Origin: Sipunculus nudus
Lineage: Eukaryota; Annelida; Sipuncula; Golfingiida; Sipunculidae
DNA length: 64,000 nt
Direction: 5' to 3'
Assembly (NCBI GenBank): GCA_026874595.1
Contig: CM049315.1
Coordinates: 9,275,664-9,339,663, forward strand
Below are positions 1-14,479 of the stretch, piece after piece. The notes beneath the pieces were generated by a model, which was not told where the DNA came from, made no database searches, and was given only the letters and a program-made list of their open reading frames with translations. Both the position numbers and the translations under genes were made by a program. The number at the start of each line of letters is the position of its first letter. Within the stretch, counting starts at the first letter, position 1.

Positions 1-1120
1 CATTTTATGGAGATGATATGCCCCAAAGCTAAAGAAAGGATACACAACCATCCAGACCTTACAGAATATTGTTATTATGGGGGACCGCCGGCAAATATCC
101 CACTCTGCTCCGTCATAGATCAGTGTATTGTTAATGTCCGTTATTAATACCTTAAGTCCACGAACAGCTGATGGTGTGCACTATCATGGCATGGAAAATC
201 AATCAGCATTTGTGTCTGGAACTTAAGTTTCACCCATACAAATCATCTAGCCTCCTACCAAAACAGGGCCTGTTAACTATATATAAAAGGCTCATCTCAG
301 CAGATATAGTGGTGCAGGAACTGTTATTACAGGCAACAGGTAACCCACACACTGTAAAATCATTCTATAATCATTCTGTGAGCCCCAGCCATGATAGCTT
401 CAGAAGTTGGCACAGGAGACTCCGAGACAACCAGTATAAAAATCAATACACTTCAGCATACCACCGTGAGCTCTCTCATGATCCAAGGTCCACACAAACT
501 AACCCAAACAATATGGTTTCCAGGAATGGCTGTGGTTATATTATTTGACCTTCAGGTTTCATTTTATGTCATATTTAGAACTGACATAAAAATACAGTCT
601 CCTATGAATTCAATGACTGGTGTTTGAGCTTTTGACAAAGGCCTGACTGAATCCACTTAAACCTACTGCATGGTAACACTACTGAGTGTCAATCTGAGAC
701 TAAATTAGTGCATCCACTTCAGATAGTATTAATACTGTATTCTTGGATTTCATCAACCTTTTGCAAATTTGGAAAGCCAGTTATTGCAATAATCTACACT
801 TTCAGTAAAACTACTGGACAAGGCAGTCTCTCCAATATATGACAACATAATTATGCTATGCATCAAAACCAAAACTGCTTAGATGAGAAAATAATAGATA
901 TGCTTGTTAAATGGGTCAACTGATTTTAGTTGAACTGAAAACAAACTGAGGCTTAAAACTTAATAAAAAAAAACCTTAAATAGTTACAGAAATCAATTTC
1001 ACAGTGACCCAATGCAATATAAAATCCAATTTTAAAGTACAAGAAATTATACACTTGTATTCCATTGTGTGTAATATAAGATATCTTATCCATTTGCTGG
1101 TATAAGATATGTGTTAATTT

Positions 1121-1144
1121 TGTGTGTGTGTGTGGGGGGGGGGG
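1121..1144. repeat. Simple repeat (TG)n followed by a G run
   Basis: Seven TG dinucleotides followed by an eleven-base G run. Confidence 0.9.
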
Positions 1145-1905
1145 TATTTTAATGCCAGCATTACTATAGTAGGATAAATATGAGAATTTGTAAACAGCAG
1201 TGAAAAAAATGATTTGACACAATCGGCAGGAGGGCCCTTGACAATAGAAGGGTCAAGGATTTCTCATATTTTCTGTCATATTCAGACTTCAAACATTTTA
1301 ATGAACTCTGGTGTAAAAATACAACAGTATCATTCTTATCATCATCTTTGAATACACAGCTCCCCCTAAAGGTCATGAACCAGTCCTTAAAGAACTCATT
1401 TGATTTAAATATACTTTGTTTCCACTGCTGTGCAGCAAAGGATGAGGGAAATCACATCAAACAAAACGGTTAACTGATAATTATTATGGTGATGACAGTG
1501 GTTTCAGGCTAAATCTGCTGTAGGCTAGATATTTACCAAAAGACAGATATGAACATTTTTTATTCTATTATATTGCATAATGAAACTTGAGAGGATGAAA
1601 AAACATCCTTCAGTGTAATATAAGCTGCCAAAATACAATATCTGTGGCTAACAAGACCTGTAATCTTCTCACTTGAGCAGGATATAAGCTGCCAGTCACA
1701 ATATCCTGAATTATATGCTGCTTGAGGAATGAATCAATATAAACTTGTCAAGGCCATGTTGTGGTGAACATAAAGATAATGCCCTCTGTGATGACTGCAC
1801 TCAGCTTTTGTGAAGACCGACAGCCTTGTTACTTGCACCAGGGCTTTGAACTTTCTTAAATCCTGGACAAGTGTGACTAGAGCACAACTGATATCTATAT
1901 ATATA

Positions 1906-1942
1906 TAACAAGTGACCCAGGGGTCATGACGCTCAGCTGTCC
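1906..1942 (-). repeat. Family D terminal fragment
   Basis: On the minus strand this reads CAGCTGAGCGTCATGACCC followed by a GGTC-like ACTTGTT end. It matches the ends at 41478-41512 and 53578-53613. Only the terminal 35 bp or so are recognisable. Confidence 0.5.
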
Positions 1943-2039
1943 AGGAAGACATTGACAAAAGTAATTTTATCATCTGAATGTCAAATTTGAATGAAATACT
2001 TTTTCCAAACTTGACCTTTTGTATAAAATCATCCAATAT

Positions 2040-3106
2040 TCATTGGGGTACTATGGAGCTCTGTAGCAAGAAGGATATGGGTAACAGACACCTATTTTCA
2101 AGGTTTACAAGATGACTTTTCAGGGGTCTCCCAGCATGTCAAAAAATAAAATTCTAGGTCCAGTTATTATGATTTGTGCCCTGTTAACAGATGACCAAAT
2201 GTTTATTCTGGGGGGTATTTCAAAGCCGCATAGAATGAAGGATATGGGTAACAGAGATGTAATTTCAGGTGCACAAGGAGACTTTTCAGGGGCCTCCCAG
2301 CATATCAAGAAAGGAGATTCTAGGTCAAGTCATTATAATTTGTGCTCTGTTAACAGATGACCAAATCTTTATTCTGGGGAGTACTTCGGAGCCCCAGAGC
2401 ATGAAGGATATGGGTAACAGAGACCTAATTTCAGGTTTCCAAGATGTTTCATGGACCTCCCTGCATGTTAAGAAAGAAGATTCTAGGTCAAGTCATTATG
2501 ATTTGTGGCCTGTTAACAGATGACCAAATCTTTATTCTGGGGGGTACTTCAGAGCCCCATAGCTCACAGAATATGGGTAACAGGGACCTTATTTCAGGTT
2601 TCCATGTAGACCTTTTATGGGCTTCCCTGGAGGTGAGGACAGAAGATTCTAGGTCCAGTCATTATGATTTGTGCCCTGTTTACAGATGACCAAATGTTTA
2701 AAGATCACAAAAGTAGAGAAAAAAATCGTAAAAAATAAAAAAAATATAGGTGGCGCCACCAATCTCCAGAAATTGATGAAACACTCCATGATCAATATCC
2801 ATGCAAAGAATCATGGTGATTAATGCATTAGTTGTTCAGATACTTGAGCTTTTGTATTAAATTTTGCATTATTCTGGGGGGTACTTCAGAACCCCATAGC
2901 TCGAAGAATATAGGTCACAGTGACCTAATTTCAGGTTTACAAGGAGAATTTTCATAGACCTCCCAGGATGTCAAGTAAGAAGATTCCAGGTCTAGCGGTT
3001 ACGATTTGTGCCCTGTTAACAGACAGACACCTGGATGGCCGGACGGACAACGGACAAAAGGTGATCCCTATAGCTCAGATGACTTTCAGTCAGCTGAGCT
3101 AAAAAT
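2040..3106 (-). repeat. Family A repeat, copy 1
   Basis: Ends on its right with a terminal inverted-looking motif (AGTCAGCTGAGCTAAAAA) shared by six sites in the window. The interior is itself tandem: units of about 164 bp recur with the landmark TGTTAACAGATGACC (near 2183, 2349, 2512 and 2674), each followed by a GGGGGGTACTTC..GAGCCCCATAGCTC segment. A longer unit adds the palindrome GGTGGCGCCACC at 2749-2760. No coding capacity. Probably a non-autonomous DNA element; class not determined. Confidence 0.75.
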
Positions 3107-4150
3107 TGAAAAAATACAGGTGGCGCCACCAGAATGCAGAAACTGATGAAACATTTCATGATCAATATCCATGCAAAGAATCATGGTGATCAATATAATA
3201 ATTGTTCAGATACTTGAGCTTTTGTATCAAATTTTCCATTATTCTGGGGGGTACTTCGGAGCCCCATAGCTCAGAGGTTATGGGTAACAGAGACCTAATT
3301 TCAAGTTTTTAAGGAGACTTTTCATGGGCCTCTCAGCATGTCAAGAGAGAAGATTCTAGGTCCAGTTGTTACGATTTGTGCCATGTTAACAGATGACCGC
3401 ATCTTATGAGGTCTCAAAAATAGAGAAAAAAATTCGTAAAAATAAAAAAAAAAACAGGTGGCGCCACCATACTGCAGAAACTGATGACACATTCCATGAT
3501 CAATATCCATGCAAAGAATCATGGTGATCACTGCAATAGTTGTTTAGATACTTGAGCTTTTGTATCAAATTTTCCATTATTCTGGGGGGTACTTCGGAGC
3601 CCCATAGCTCAAAGGTTATGGGTAACAGAGACCTAACTTCAGGTTTCCAAAGAGACTTTTTATGGGCCTCCCTGCATGTCAAGAGAGAAGATTCTAGGTG
3701 TAGTCCTCAGATTTGTGCCCTGTTAACAGATGGCCGCATCTTAAGAAGTCTCAAAAATAGAGAAAAATATTGGTAAAAATCGAAGAAATACAGGTGGCGC
3801 CACCAGTCTGCAGAAACTGATGAAACACTCCATGATCAATATCCATGCAAAAAATCATGATGATCAATGCATTAGTTGTTCAGATACTTGAGCTTTTGTA
3901 TCAAATTTTCCATTATTCTGGGGGGTACTTCGGAACCCCATAGCTCGAAGAATATAGGTCACAGTGACCTAATTTCAGGTTTACAAGGAGAATTTCCATA
4001 GACCTCCCAGGATGTCAAGTAAGAAGATTCCAGTTCTAGCGGTTACGATTTGTGCCCTGTTAACGGACAGACGCCCGGACGGCTGGACGGCCGACGGACA
4101 AAAGGTGATCCCTATAGCTCAGATGACTTACAGTCAGCTGAGCTAAAAAC
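3107..4150 (-). repeat. Family A repeat, copy 2
   Basis: Long (about 340-370 bp) version of the family A unit, repeated, with the palindrome GGTGGCGCCACC at 3119-3130, 3457-3468 and 3793-3804. It ends at 4150 with the same AGTCAGCTGAGCTAAAAA terminus as copy 1, preceded by a GGACGGCTGGACGG-type stretch. Confidence 0.75.
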
Positions 4151-5240
4151 AGATTCCCTCAGGAGCTACAGGAAAACCAACAGGTTAGAATAAAGGCTTG
4201 AATTTGTCTTTACTAGCTGTCTAAAAGTTGTGTGGCTATGTGAATTTTGCATCTTTAGGACTACCTGTTCACAATTATAATTTCTGCAACATAGCTATAT
4301 AAAGTGCTTAGCTTTTATGTTTATGAAAGTTTTTAAATTTGTGGTTTTTGGGAAAGAGTTTTTTTGTGAAAAATGTGGATGTAACACCAAATCAAACCAG
4401 CAGAAGCTGTTTACACAGTGGCTTCATCGGCAGCTCACAAGTGCTGTCCAGATCTGGCATAGGAAGTTTAAAATCTTTGTATTGCATGACAAGACCTTCC
4501 ACTGATCTGATGTTTCTTTGAGTTCTAAAACTCTTATGGTTTTCATTCTAAAATCATGAAGAACTATCCTCTCTTGCCCTACACATAAAAAAAATAATTC
4601 AAATACAGCAGAGTGTCTTTTATTGGAATACTGTTATCTGAAAAAAATTGATCCAAAATTGAAAATTCTGAACCAAAAGTGTGACTATTTATTTGAAATC
4701 CGAAAATTGTAAAAACAAGAAAATTATTCCAAATACAATGAGATTTTAATACAGGAGTAAATAATGCTTATTTTCTCATTTTTAATGTATACAATATGAA
4801 ATCTTATTTAAATTTATGGAAAACATAATAAAGATCTTGTTACTAATGTTTATTTTGGGCTAAGTAGCTAGCTTAATGAATTTGTGTCTATCAGTACCTG
4901 ATAACATCCAGCATTCAGCAGCAGTGAATTGTTGCGCAAACTCATGCTAAATCATTTATCTGAATGATCATTCATCTGAACAAAATGTTGTTCCTAAAGC
5001 TGTTCAAATAAATGACACTCCACTTTAATTAATATTCCATGTAGGTTCCTGTATTGTGAAACCACAACAAATTGAATTTTTTCAAAACAGTGTAAGGGAG
5101 GAAACTGAACCTCATGAACAGGGAGCCAATGGTAGACCAGCATCACTAACATGGTGTCATATCATACATATTTGTATGAATATAGTAGAGACTCTTCTGG
5201 ATATCAGGGATAAGAACTTGAGATTCTTTTGGCCCACATT

Positions 5241-6904
5241 GTGAGACCATTAACAGTCTTTGATAACATGTAATCTGGCAGACCCTGAGTCCCTGGATTA
5301 CAATCTGAGGCCCTTAACAGTCCTTTGATTACATGTAATCTGACAGACCTTGGGTCCCTGGATTACAATCTGAGACCCTTAACAGTCCTTTGATTACATG
5401 TAATCTGACAGACCCTGGGTCCCTGGATGACAATCTGAGACCCTTAACAGTCCTTTGATTACATGTAATCTGGCAGACCCTGGGTCCCTGGATTACAATC
5501 TGAGACCCTTAACAGTCCTTTGATTACATGTAATCTGACAGACCCTGGGTCCCTGGATTACAATCTGAGACCCTTAACAGTCCTTTGATTACATGTAATC
5601 TGGCAGACCCTGGGTCCCTGGATTACAATCTGAGACCCTTAACAGTCCTTTGATTACATGTAATCTGACAGACCCTGGGTCCCTGGATTACAATCTGAGA
5701 CCCTTAACAGTCCTTTGATTACATGTAATCTGGCAGACCCTGGGTCCCTGGATTACAATCTGAGACTCCTTAACAGTCCTTTGATTACATGTTATCTGGC
5801 AGACCCTGGGTCCCTGGATTACAATCTGAGACTCCTTAACAGTCCCTTGATTACATGTAATCTGGCAGACCCTGGGTCCCTGGATTACAATCTGAGACTC
5901 CTTAACAGTCCTTTGATTACATGTTATCTGGCAGACCTTGGGTCCCTGGATTACAATCTGAGACTCCCCAACAGTCCCTTGATTACATGTAATCTGGCAG
6001 ACCCTGGGTCCCTGGATTACAATCTGAGACTCCTTAACAGTCCTTTGATTACATGTTATCTGGCAGACCCTGGGTCCCTGAATTACAATCTGAGACCCTT
6101 AACAGTCCTTTGATTACATGTAATCTGGCAAACCTTGGGTTCCTGAATTACAATCTGAGACCCTTAACAGTCCTTTGATTACATGTAATCTGGCAGACCC
6201 TGGGTCCCTGAATTACAATCTGAGACCCTTAACAGTGCTTTGATTACATGTAATCTGGCAGACCTTGGGTCCCTGGATGACAATCTGAGACCCTTAACAG
6301 TCCTTTGATTACATGTTATCTGGCAGACCCTGGGTCCCTGAATTACAATCTGAGACCCTTAACAGTCCTTTGATTACATGTAATCTGGCAAACCTTGGGT
6401 TCCTGAATTACAATCTGAGACCCTTAACAGTCCTTTGATTACATGTAATCTGGCAGACCCTGGGTCCCGGAATTACAATCTGAGACCCTTAAGAGTCCTT
6501 TGATTACATGTAATCTGGCAGACCTTGGGTCCCTGGATGACAATCTGAGACCCTTAACAGTCCTTTGATTACATGTAATCTGGCAGACCCTGGGTCCCTG
6601 GATTACAATCTGAGGCCCTTAACAGTCCTTTGATTACATGTAATTTTGCAGACCCTGGGTCCCTGAATTACAATCTGAGACTCCTTAACAGTCCCTTAAT
6701 TACATGTAATCTGGCAGACCCTGGGTCCCTGAATTACAATCTGAGACCCTTAACAGTCCTTTGATTACATGTAATCTGGCAGACCTTGGGTTCCTGGATG
6801 ACAATCTGAGACCCTTAACAGTCCTTTGATTACATGTAATCTTGCAGATCCTGGGTCCCTGGATTACAGTCTGAGACTCCATCAGTCCTTGGAATACAAC
6901 CTGA
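5241..6904. repeat. 65-bp minisatellite with a palindromic core
   Basis: About 25 tandem units, mostly 65 bp (for example CTTAACAG at 5313 and 5378). Some are 66 bp through an extra C in GAGACTCC. Each unit contains the perfect 14-bp palindrome GATTACATGTAATC (GATTACATGTTATC in a few) and a second block, CCCTGGGTCCCTGGATTACA. Where several 66-bp units follow one another the frame stays open by chance (5715-6113), which I do not regard as a gene. The edge units are diverged. Confidence 0.95.
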
Positions 6905-9719
6905 GGTTATTTCAGCATCTCAATTAAAACAGGACTATGTGATTCTATTAGCACAGTGATTACAAAACTGTGACACCTATAATCAAGGAATTGAAAACTG
7001 AAAGGTTTAAAATCAAGTGGTATGACCATTAGTTGATTACATCAATGATTGGTTGTTTTCTTTCAAAAATGTAACTCCAACTGGTAGCATTTTTGCATAA
7101 TCCACCACAAATGATATGTGTCATCATGGAAAGAAGTCATAATATCCAGAGAGAAATTGTCTAATCTTGCCATAGATATAAGACAGATGGGACACACAGT
7201 AGCAATCATTAAAACAGGACCTTGTAAAGTGAACAAGTTTATAAAATCTGGCCATTGCCTTGACTGTTCAACATTATGTACTGGTCAGACTGAAATTACT
7301 TGGTCAATATTTTAGGTATAATTCTGTACAGCCAATTTCATATAAAAGGTTATATAAAAGGTACAAAAATAAACTGATTAATAACCGATCAGTTTTTTTT
7401 TTAATTTTCAAACATGATTTTAAAATAAATTCCTATCACTAATATTTAATAATGTTCACAAAATTACAAATGCAAGTATTTTTACTTCTTATTTAATTCA
7501 GCAGCCCAGCCATACTTACACTTAATGAATCTGAATAACAGCCATTACATCATTTCCTTATTTACTGTAATAAACAATGCTTGAATAATAGTTAATGAAA
7601 ATGTTACTCCCAAGATGGAAGCTTTGAGATCCATTTCAAAGAACGCCATGCTTATAAATTGGATTTCATCCAGACTGGTGGAGCTTGCCCGAAAGGCAAG
7701 AAACATTACAGCCACAGTTGGGTCGGTGATATAAATTCATCATCTACCCTGAGTTTAATCCATAATCGTTGTAAATGGGACTGTTTTTTTTCTTTATGCC
7801 CCATCTGTCTGCTTCGTATCATTCTTCATCTGTTCTATTCAACTCGTTTTGGTCTCTCTGTGGTCCCATGGATCCACCAGACCATTCACGTCCACCTGCA
7901 GACTGCATTGTCAGCAATATTCTTGTTCTAAATAGCCCTGGCTGCCTATTTAATCAGTCTGTACTCTGGTAGATTCGTGATATGTATTCTGCCAGTGTAT
8001 ACCAGGAAATCAGTTTTCTTACATCTTCAATTTGTTCATTACAATTATGGGTTAACAGGAAAGACTCAGCTAATCAGGCTCTACCCTGTGTATTACCTGT
8101 ATACTTTAATTGTACCAGTGTATATGATGAAACAGGTTGTCCTCACACGTCTAAATTGTCTGTCAAAACTGTCACATCAAAATTTGCTGATTTTTACCCT
8201 TAATGTCAGTTTAATGCCAGGGTGGCCAACAATGATTTTTTATTTCAAAAAGAATTCAATAGTCATCCATCTGTATTTCTCTGTCTTCCAAGCAAAAAAT
8301 TCTATGAAAAATTGTTAGAGGTCAATTAATTTTCCACATATTTCATTGGAACCCTTCAGAAAACCATCTATGGAAATTTCCAAAGATTTTTGTTGGAAGT
8401 TTTCCAAGAACCTCATTTGTCATTCAAATCACAATACGTACTGTTTCAGGCAATATGGACCAATCTTGGATCAGGGCTTGTAAATTCAAATGTCTTAAAT
8501 CAGACCTAATTCTAATGACACATTCATATAACAACTGCTATAGACTCCAAGAGAATAGAAGTTTAAGAAGAGTGTAAACAATTATATGTTTCCATCAAAT
8601 CTGAACGTTTGAATGAAGGAATAGCAATTAATAGACATCTTGTTGAACAAGCCAGTTATCTGTAGTCTACACATGTCAGTGCTACTCATTCACTTATACA
8701 AAAATTGCATGATCATAGAAAATTTTAATTTTTCCTCTTATTTAATTTGCTATAGGACTGCTTGGAAATGCATATGGTTTGATGCACAAGAAACTGGGGT
8801 CATTTATTACATGACAGTGGACAAAAGGAATGTAGTAACACTAGTATGGACCAGTTCTGTCAAGCTTTGACAATATTCTGTATTTGAGTAGAATGTGCAC
8901 AACTAGAAGCTCTTGTATTACCACTTGGCCTCTTGATGAGGTAGCCCTTTTGCTTCAAGAGCTTGTACAACTAATTAGGTCTGCAAAAGTGGCATTACTA
9001 TTCTTACTAGGTGTGTAACAATGTATCGAAGAATCCATACACTGAGTTGCAAGCCCTCATTTAATTTGTAATAGATCATTAACTTCTGAATCGATTCATT
9101 TTGATTATTATTAACTAGCATATACCATCCCGAAGTCCTCTTTGAACTCTCAAATCTGACAGAGCAGTTTGCAGTGACAAAGTTCTTTACTGTTTATGTG
9201 CCCTTATTCTAATTTAAATGTTTGCTGATGGACCACTTCACTTGCATAGAAACATATATGGTGGGGACAGAGGAAGAGGTACATTTTTTCTTGTATTCAT
9301 TGAAATTTACAAACATCCTTTTTGCCGGAACTGCTTTTATTTTTTAATGTCTGAAATTTACTACTTTAATTGAATTGAGAATTAAATTGAAGGTAAAGTT
9401 TTAAGCGATAATTGAAATAAATTTTTTTAACGGCCCTTACAATTCACAGGTCATATTCTTACTGCAGTGTTCCTTCACACACCTTCACATTACATACAAT
9501 TATATAACACAAGCAAATTCAAGGAATTTATGTCCCCCCGCTTCAGTCTTCAAGTCAGGGAGGATTTTAAAGTCTATGGTAACTAAGTGCAAATAGTTTA
9601 AACCACGTCCAACAGATTGCAGTACCTGGTAGTCACTGCAAAAAATTCAAGTATTTATGTCCACCACTAGCAACACCTGTTGGTTATTAGTTAAACTAAA
9701 TGTGCTGATTCATCATATC

Positions 9720-9936
9720 AAAAATGAAATATCATACTGTAATATTATCTTGTGAGACAGACACTACAAAACCAATCCCAACCAAGGTAAGCATGAGAGC
9801 AATCACTGACCCAAATTTGAATGAATCTGATAATATTTGGGAAAGTTATCTCATGGAAACGAAAACCTGACAGACAGACAGACAGACAAACCCAAATCAA
9901 TGTCCCGTTCCGGGAGGTGGGGAACAAAAAAATCAA
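9720..9936. repeat. Dispersed repeat fragment with a (GACA)n tail
   Basis: A run of CAGA/GACA repeats at about 9868-9890 is followed by CAAACCCAAATCAATGTCCC and a CCGGGAGGTGGGG block. This arrangement looks like the end of a dispersed invertebrate element; I could not find a second copy here, so its limits are approximate. Confidence 0.4.
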
Positions 9937-10550
9937 TAGAAATACGGAGGCAATACAAAGGTATGCTTAAAGTAGAAAATAACTGACAAATATCTGAATA
10001 AATTATAAAAGAATATTTTAGCGAAAGAAAAATGCTTGCACATACTAACTGACCCACTTCACTCTGTGTTCACTGATAATGATAAATAAAAGCAGAATGG
10101 ACTGGTCAAGCACAAAATTGTACCAGTATGGGCCATCAATGGTACAACATGGTCCAAATAGGGGCCAGATAACTTAGACCATTCTTTATCAATTAGCACA
10201 GCTAATGCCACTTGGTGACAGGAAACTGTCAACCTAATTCTTCCCAAAGGGACTATAAATTAATCAATGTACATCCAATGATCTGCTGGATTATTGATCA
10301 AGCCATATCATATTATGACTGCCAGAACATCTTCATGACATCACGTGAAAATCAGCTGGTGACAGAGCTACTGGGGTTTGAAAGGCAAAAACACAGTAAA
10401 AGAATAATGTTATTATTAATATTAAGAATACTGGCTTTAAGGTGAACATGCACGTGACTATGAAAAACTAAAAGTCACTGGAAGTCAACAGGGTACTGGA
10501 GTGCATCCATGAGGTTCTACAGAGATAAATTTATGCAGTTTGCCTTTATA

Positions 10551-10790
10551 ATATAAACTTATTTATTTTACATGGATTGTACAAATAGTTATTATAACTA
10601 ATCGAGGCACTCTCCATGGCTACGGTGATGGCGGTTGGTAGTCTGCAGGGGTGGAGGAAACCAGAGTACCTGGAGAAAACCACCGGCCTTGGACGGGCAA
10701 CTACAACCCACTCTCATAGCCATGCCAGGGATTGAACCAGGGACGCCAGCGGAGAGAGCCAAGCATTTTACTACTCAGCTGTCCAGCCCC
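10551..10790 (-). mobile_element. tRNA-derived SINE
   Basis: On the minus strand the element begins GGGGCTGGACAGCTGAGTAG, which resembles a tRNA 5' end with an A box. The B box GGTTCAATCCC follows (plus coordinates 10728-10738), then a conserved-looking central block (GGTTTTCTCCAGGTACTC, TGGTTTCCTCC) and an AT-rich tail. The head-core-tail order and Pol III boxes are typical of SINEs. A truncated relative of the tail lies at 29105-29215, sharing GGCACTCTCCATGGCT. The short plus-strand open frame here (10635-10826) is incidental. Confidence 0.8.
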
Positions 10791-13700
10791 TGGCACAGGG
10801 GCTTCTGCTACAGTCTAATATCTTAACTGCTGGAAACATTCTTCCCTAAATTTAATGAGATTTAGCTTTCAGTGTTTTACCTTAAACTTGCAGATGCTTA
10901 AGTGGCAGTGATAATTGTATTGAAAACTGTACAATGAAGATCAGAAGGAATCTCACAGCTCTCAAAGATTTCTCATAATTCACATCCACAACAGGACAAG
11001 TGCCTTTATTCATGTACAAACCAATGATTCATTAAGGCAAAGATCTTGATTCTTGACTCTTTATGTTGTTTTGAAGTTTGCAAAAATTCTCCTGTCTGTT
11101 AGCTTGATTGATGCAGCATCCATTCTTAACTCACTTAAATAAATAATTGTAGCCCTACAATTTAAATAAAATGTAGCCCTACCTGATAGAAAGAAATGTC
11201 AAGGCATATCTGAAAGTCAATCCATGCAGCCTCAGCTTGTCATATCATTATGAAAAAAAAAAAAAAGAAATATGCCTGCTCAGGCATGACGTCTTCAACC
11301 TATTGGAACAAAGGAAATAGCTCAGAGAGTTTTACAATATAAACTAGAGATTTGCTCATCTTATAACCTGTCCCTCAAGGTGCAGTTATCTATAAGACAT
11401 CAAAATTACTACGAAAATGTCACCAGAAATTAGAGAGACATGTTTAACCAAGAATATAACAAATTGCACAGAATATGAGAGAAGTAGGCACGGTGGCAGG
11501 AATAACACACATGTAGTAATGCAGGGACTGACAATTACATAAATCATATAGCCAATGGCTGATAAATCTTCAATATGGGTGGCTTGTCTCTGCTTAATTT
11601 TTTTTTTCTTATTGCAGAAGGCAAATAATTATAAGGCATACTATTAAGTACAACAGGGGAAATTTGAAATGAAATTTACTTTCAGTTACGAATGGAGCCA
11701 GAGTATTACTGCATTCAGTAAACCCTCTATAATTGATCCAAGATCACTTTTGATGATGAAACAGTGCCACTCTTTGCCAGTGATTTCTTAGCAATGTAAG
11801 CCAAGCTCGGAATCTTGTAATCACAAGTTTGTACAACAAGGACATAAAACACAAGGAGTTAAGAAGTAATGATGTGGCACCTTGAGAAATCTCCAGTCTT
11901 CATGACCCACACCAGTAAACCTGTGAGAGGGCATGAACCTGTAAAAATGATGGACAACCCCACATCCTGCACGGACAAGAACAAAGAACCGTGTCAGGTG
12001 ACAGCCTCGGGAAACCATTTAGGAGAGATGTATCACTGTATAAAGATACAACCAGGGTCAGCTCGTAAGAGAAACAGCAAGAATGACCTGATCACACAAC
12101 AGTGAATAAGCAACCTTGTATTGGCGAAACCGCCGCATTGCAAGTTTTGGTGGAAAGCAAAGCTATTAATCTCCGATACCCCATCAGGGAAGGTGTAATT
12201 ATTTCAGTGGTCGTTAGCCCTGTCCTCTCGTCCTTCAAACAACCTCGCCTATCAGCCCTATGGCAGACAATCACTCCTTCGGGGAATGGCAGACGGAATT
12301 CTACATGCTCGTTTTTGATCAACAAATCCCAAATGTCACACCATCGTCCCCGAAGGATGCAGTTTCCAACACTGTCTGGTTACCAAAAAATACCTTTCAC
12401 TTAAATTTCTTTAAATAAACATCATCATTATTGCTCTGAGAGACACCAGCCAATTATGTCTGGTTGTCATTCTGACACCTCCAAAACAGATATCAGCTGA
12501 AAAAGCATTCTTTTTTCTGTATGCTATAATGCTTCTGTTTAGTTTGAAAAACAAAGACACCCAAAATACTGAGAATAGTTGTTCACTTGAAATAATTATA
12601 TCGCTGACTATAATACTTAGATAATTGTTTCACTTGCATTATTTATAGACAAATGAAAAAATGTTCAATGTATTTTTTTAATAACCATATGTTAAAAATT
12701 TTACTTTTCTTTAATAGGCATAAAAGTATTTTCTTGATTTTATCTCTATCAAATACAAGGATACCATTTGCTTCCTTCACACAAATCATTATTTTTCTCT
12801 TTATTCATAATTCAAAGGTTAAAATTGAATATAAATGAATCTTTAGCTTACCAGTAACTGAATACACTTCATAACATTATGCAGAGGGGTATAAATCAGA
12901 ATTTGCATTAACAAATGTGTCACATAATTATGTCCAAACAATAATTATTTTCCAGCTGGAGACAGCCATATGTATGATGTATGAAGCCCACATAATTAAA
13001 CTAGAAAGTTCTCACAGACATCAAATATACCAGCTCAGCCTTCAAGCAGTGGCAGATTCCATAAGAAGACAGACCATTTATTACATAAATGTCAAATATG
13101 ATTCCAAGTATGACAATGTATATATTCTCCCGATGGAAGTTACCATCTCTTGTTACACTTTTTTGAACATGTTTCTTAATGTTTGGCCATGGCAAGGTTT
13201 TGTCTTTGCTGCATATCTTCTGTTATAACTTTTTCACTACAATTCATGAGTGATCACACACTTGACTGGTACACCCATCATCGTAAAACCACCTATTACA
13301 TCACTGTCAGTGCCCAGCAGTTTACAGAGATGAGTAAAATATGAGACTGGCAAATATCTGCCAGGAAATGCATCCTCAATCTGTCTTACTGTGAAATGAC
13401 TACCTCCATATCGGCTTAAAAGTTTGTTTGAGCCGCAGGGTTAAACCTGCCATTCCATCATTCAGTTTCATTGTCTACAAAACTGTCGCTACAGGCCTTG
13501 ACACAATGCTCTAGTCCTGATCCTTTAAATCAATATATAATGGTTTTGGTGACACACAAAAAGGGATCGCATGCATTGCTTGAACAACATGAAAATTGGA
13601 GCAGGATATATTGAGTGTGTAGATGAAGACAGAGCTACCTGTCCTGTATCAATACCTACACCTGCCACAGTGATACTACAATGATTACAACTATATAAGA

Positions 13701-14141
13701 TGTAGCCTTCCTATATACATACCCCTTTGGGTTTGGTTAGAATACATGTGGCACTGTGTAAAACTTTTCTAGCTTTTGTAGCATTTTTTTTTATCAAACT
13801 CGGACATAAATGTACCATTACTGCTTTGAATGTGGCTTATACAAATACTGTGTCCTTCTTCAATAAAAAAAACACAAGAGACACTTATACTGCAGGATAA
13901 AATGTAGGATACACATGTGTTGTTGTGTCTACATTTATTTATTTCAAATAAAATGCTTTTTAAATTAAATTTGCCTGGTAACCCTTAATTAGTGGAAACA
14001 TTAGTAATGATCCTAAAACTAATAAAAGATTATGCATAATTTTATTAACAGAAAGTTACAGTTCTTGTAAAAAACAGCATTGGACCAGTTTTGCATTTGG
14101 TTTTATAAAGCAGCTTTTTTATACCTTCTTTGAATAAAAAT

Positions 14142-14479
14142 AGGCTAAAATAAAAAAAGGTAAGGTTCTCAGGCATCTTTTTTCAGAAATCAATGCGGGC
14201 AGGCATTTTTTATTTTTTATTTTCAGGTATGTTTCGATAAAAATGTCAAATTATAAGGGAAAAGCGTGATAATAACAGATTTATTTTGCTAAACAAGTAA
14301 AAGCACTGCATAATAAAGGAAATTGTATGATTGTATCTCCTTGAAAAAAATGTCCGACCGGCTGAAGCTCAAAATTGATAAGTTTCTATTGAAAATAAAA
14401 ATAAAAATTTTTAATGCGGGGGTTTAAAATTTATGCAGGCGGTGCCTGAGATCCATACCTTTTATTTTTTTCGGCCCTA
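14142..14479. mobile_element. Small inverted-repeat element (MITE-like)
   Basis: The left end (TAGGCTAAAATAAA..GGTAAGGTTCTCAGGCA) and the right end read in reverse (TAGGGCCGAAAAAA..GGTATGGATCTCAGGCA) form imperfect inverted repeats of about 35 bp around a 270-bp AT-rich interior. Two internal AATGCGGG motifs are present. A target duplication could not be fixed because both flanks are A/T-rich. No coding capacity. Confidence 0.6.

Noticed and set aside
5715-6113. 132-codon open frame with a 22-residue repeat
   Set aside because: It is created by consecutive 66-bp units of the minisatellite; flanking 65-bp units break the frame, and there is no splice or gene context.
10635-10826. Open frame with a PGIEPGT-like peptide
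   Set aside because: It is the antisense of the SINE's B-box region; such peptides commonly arise from repeats.
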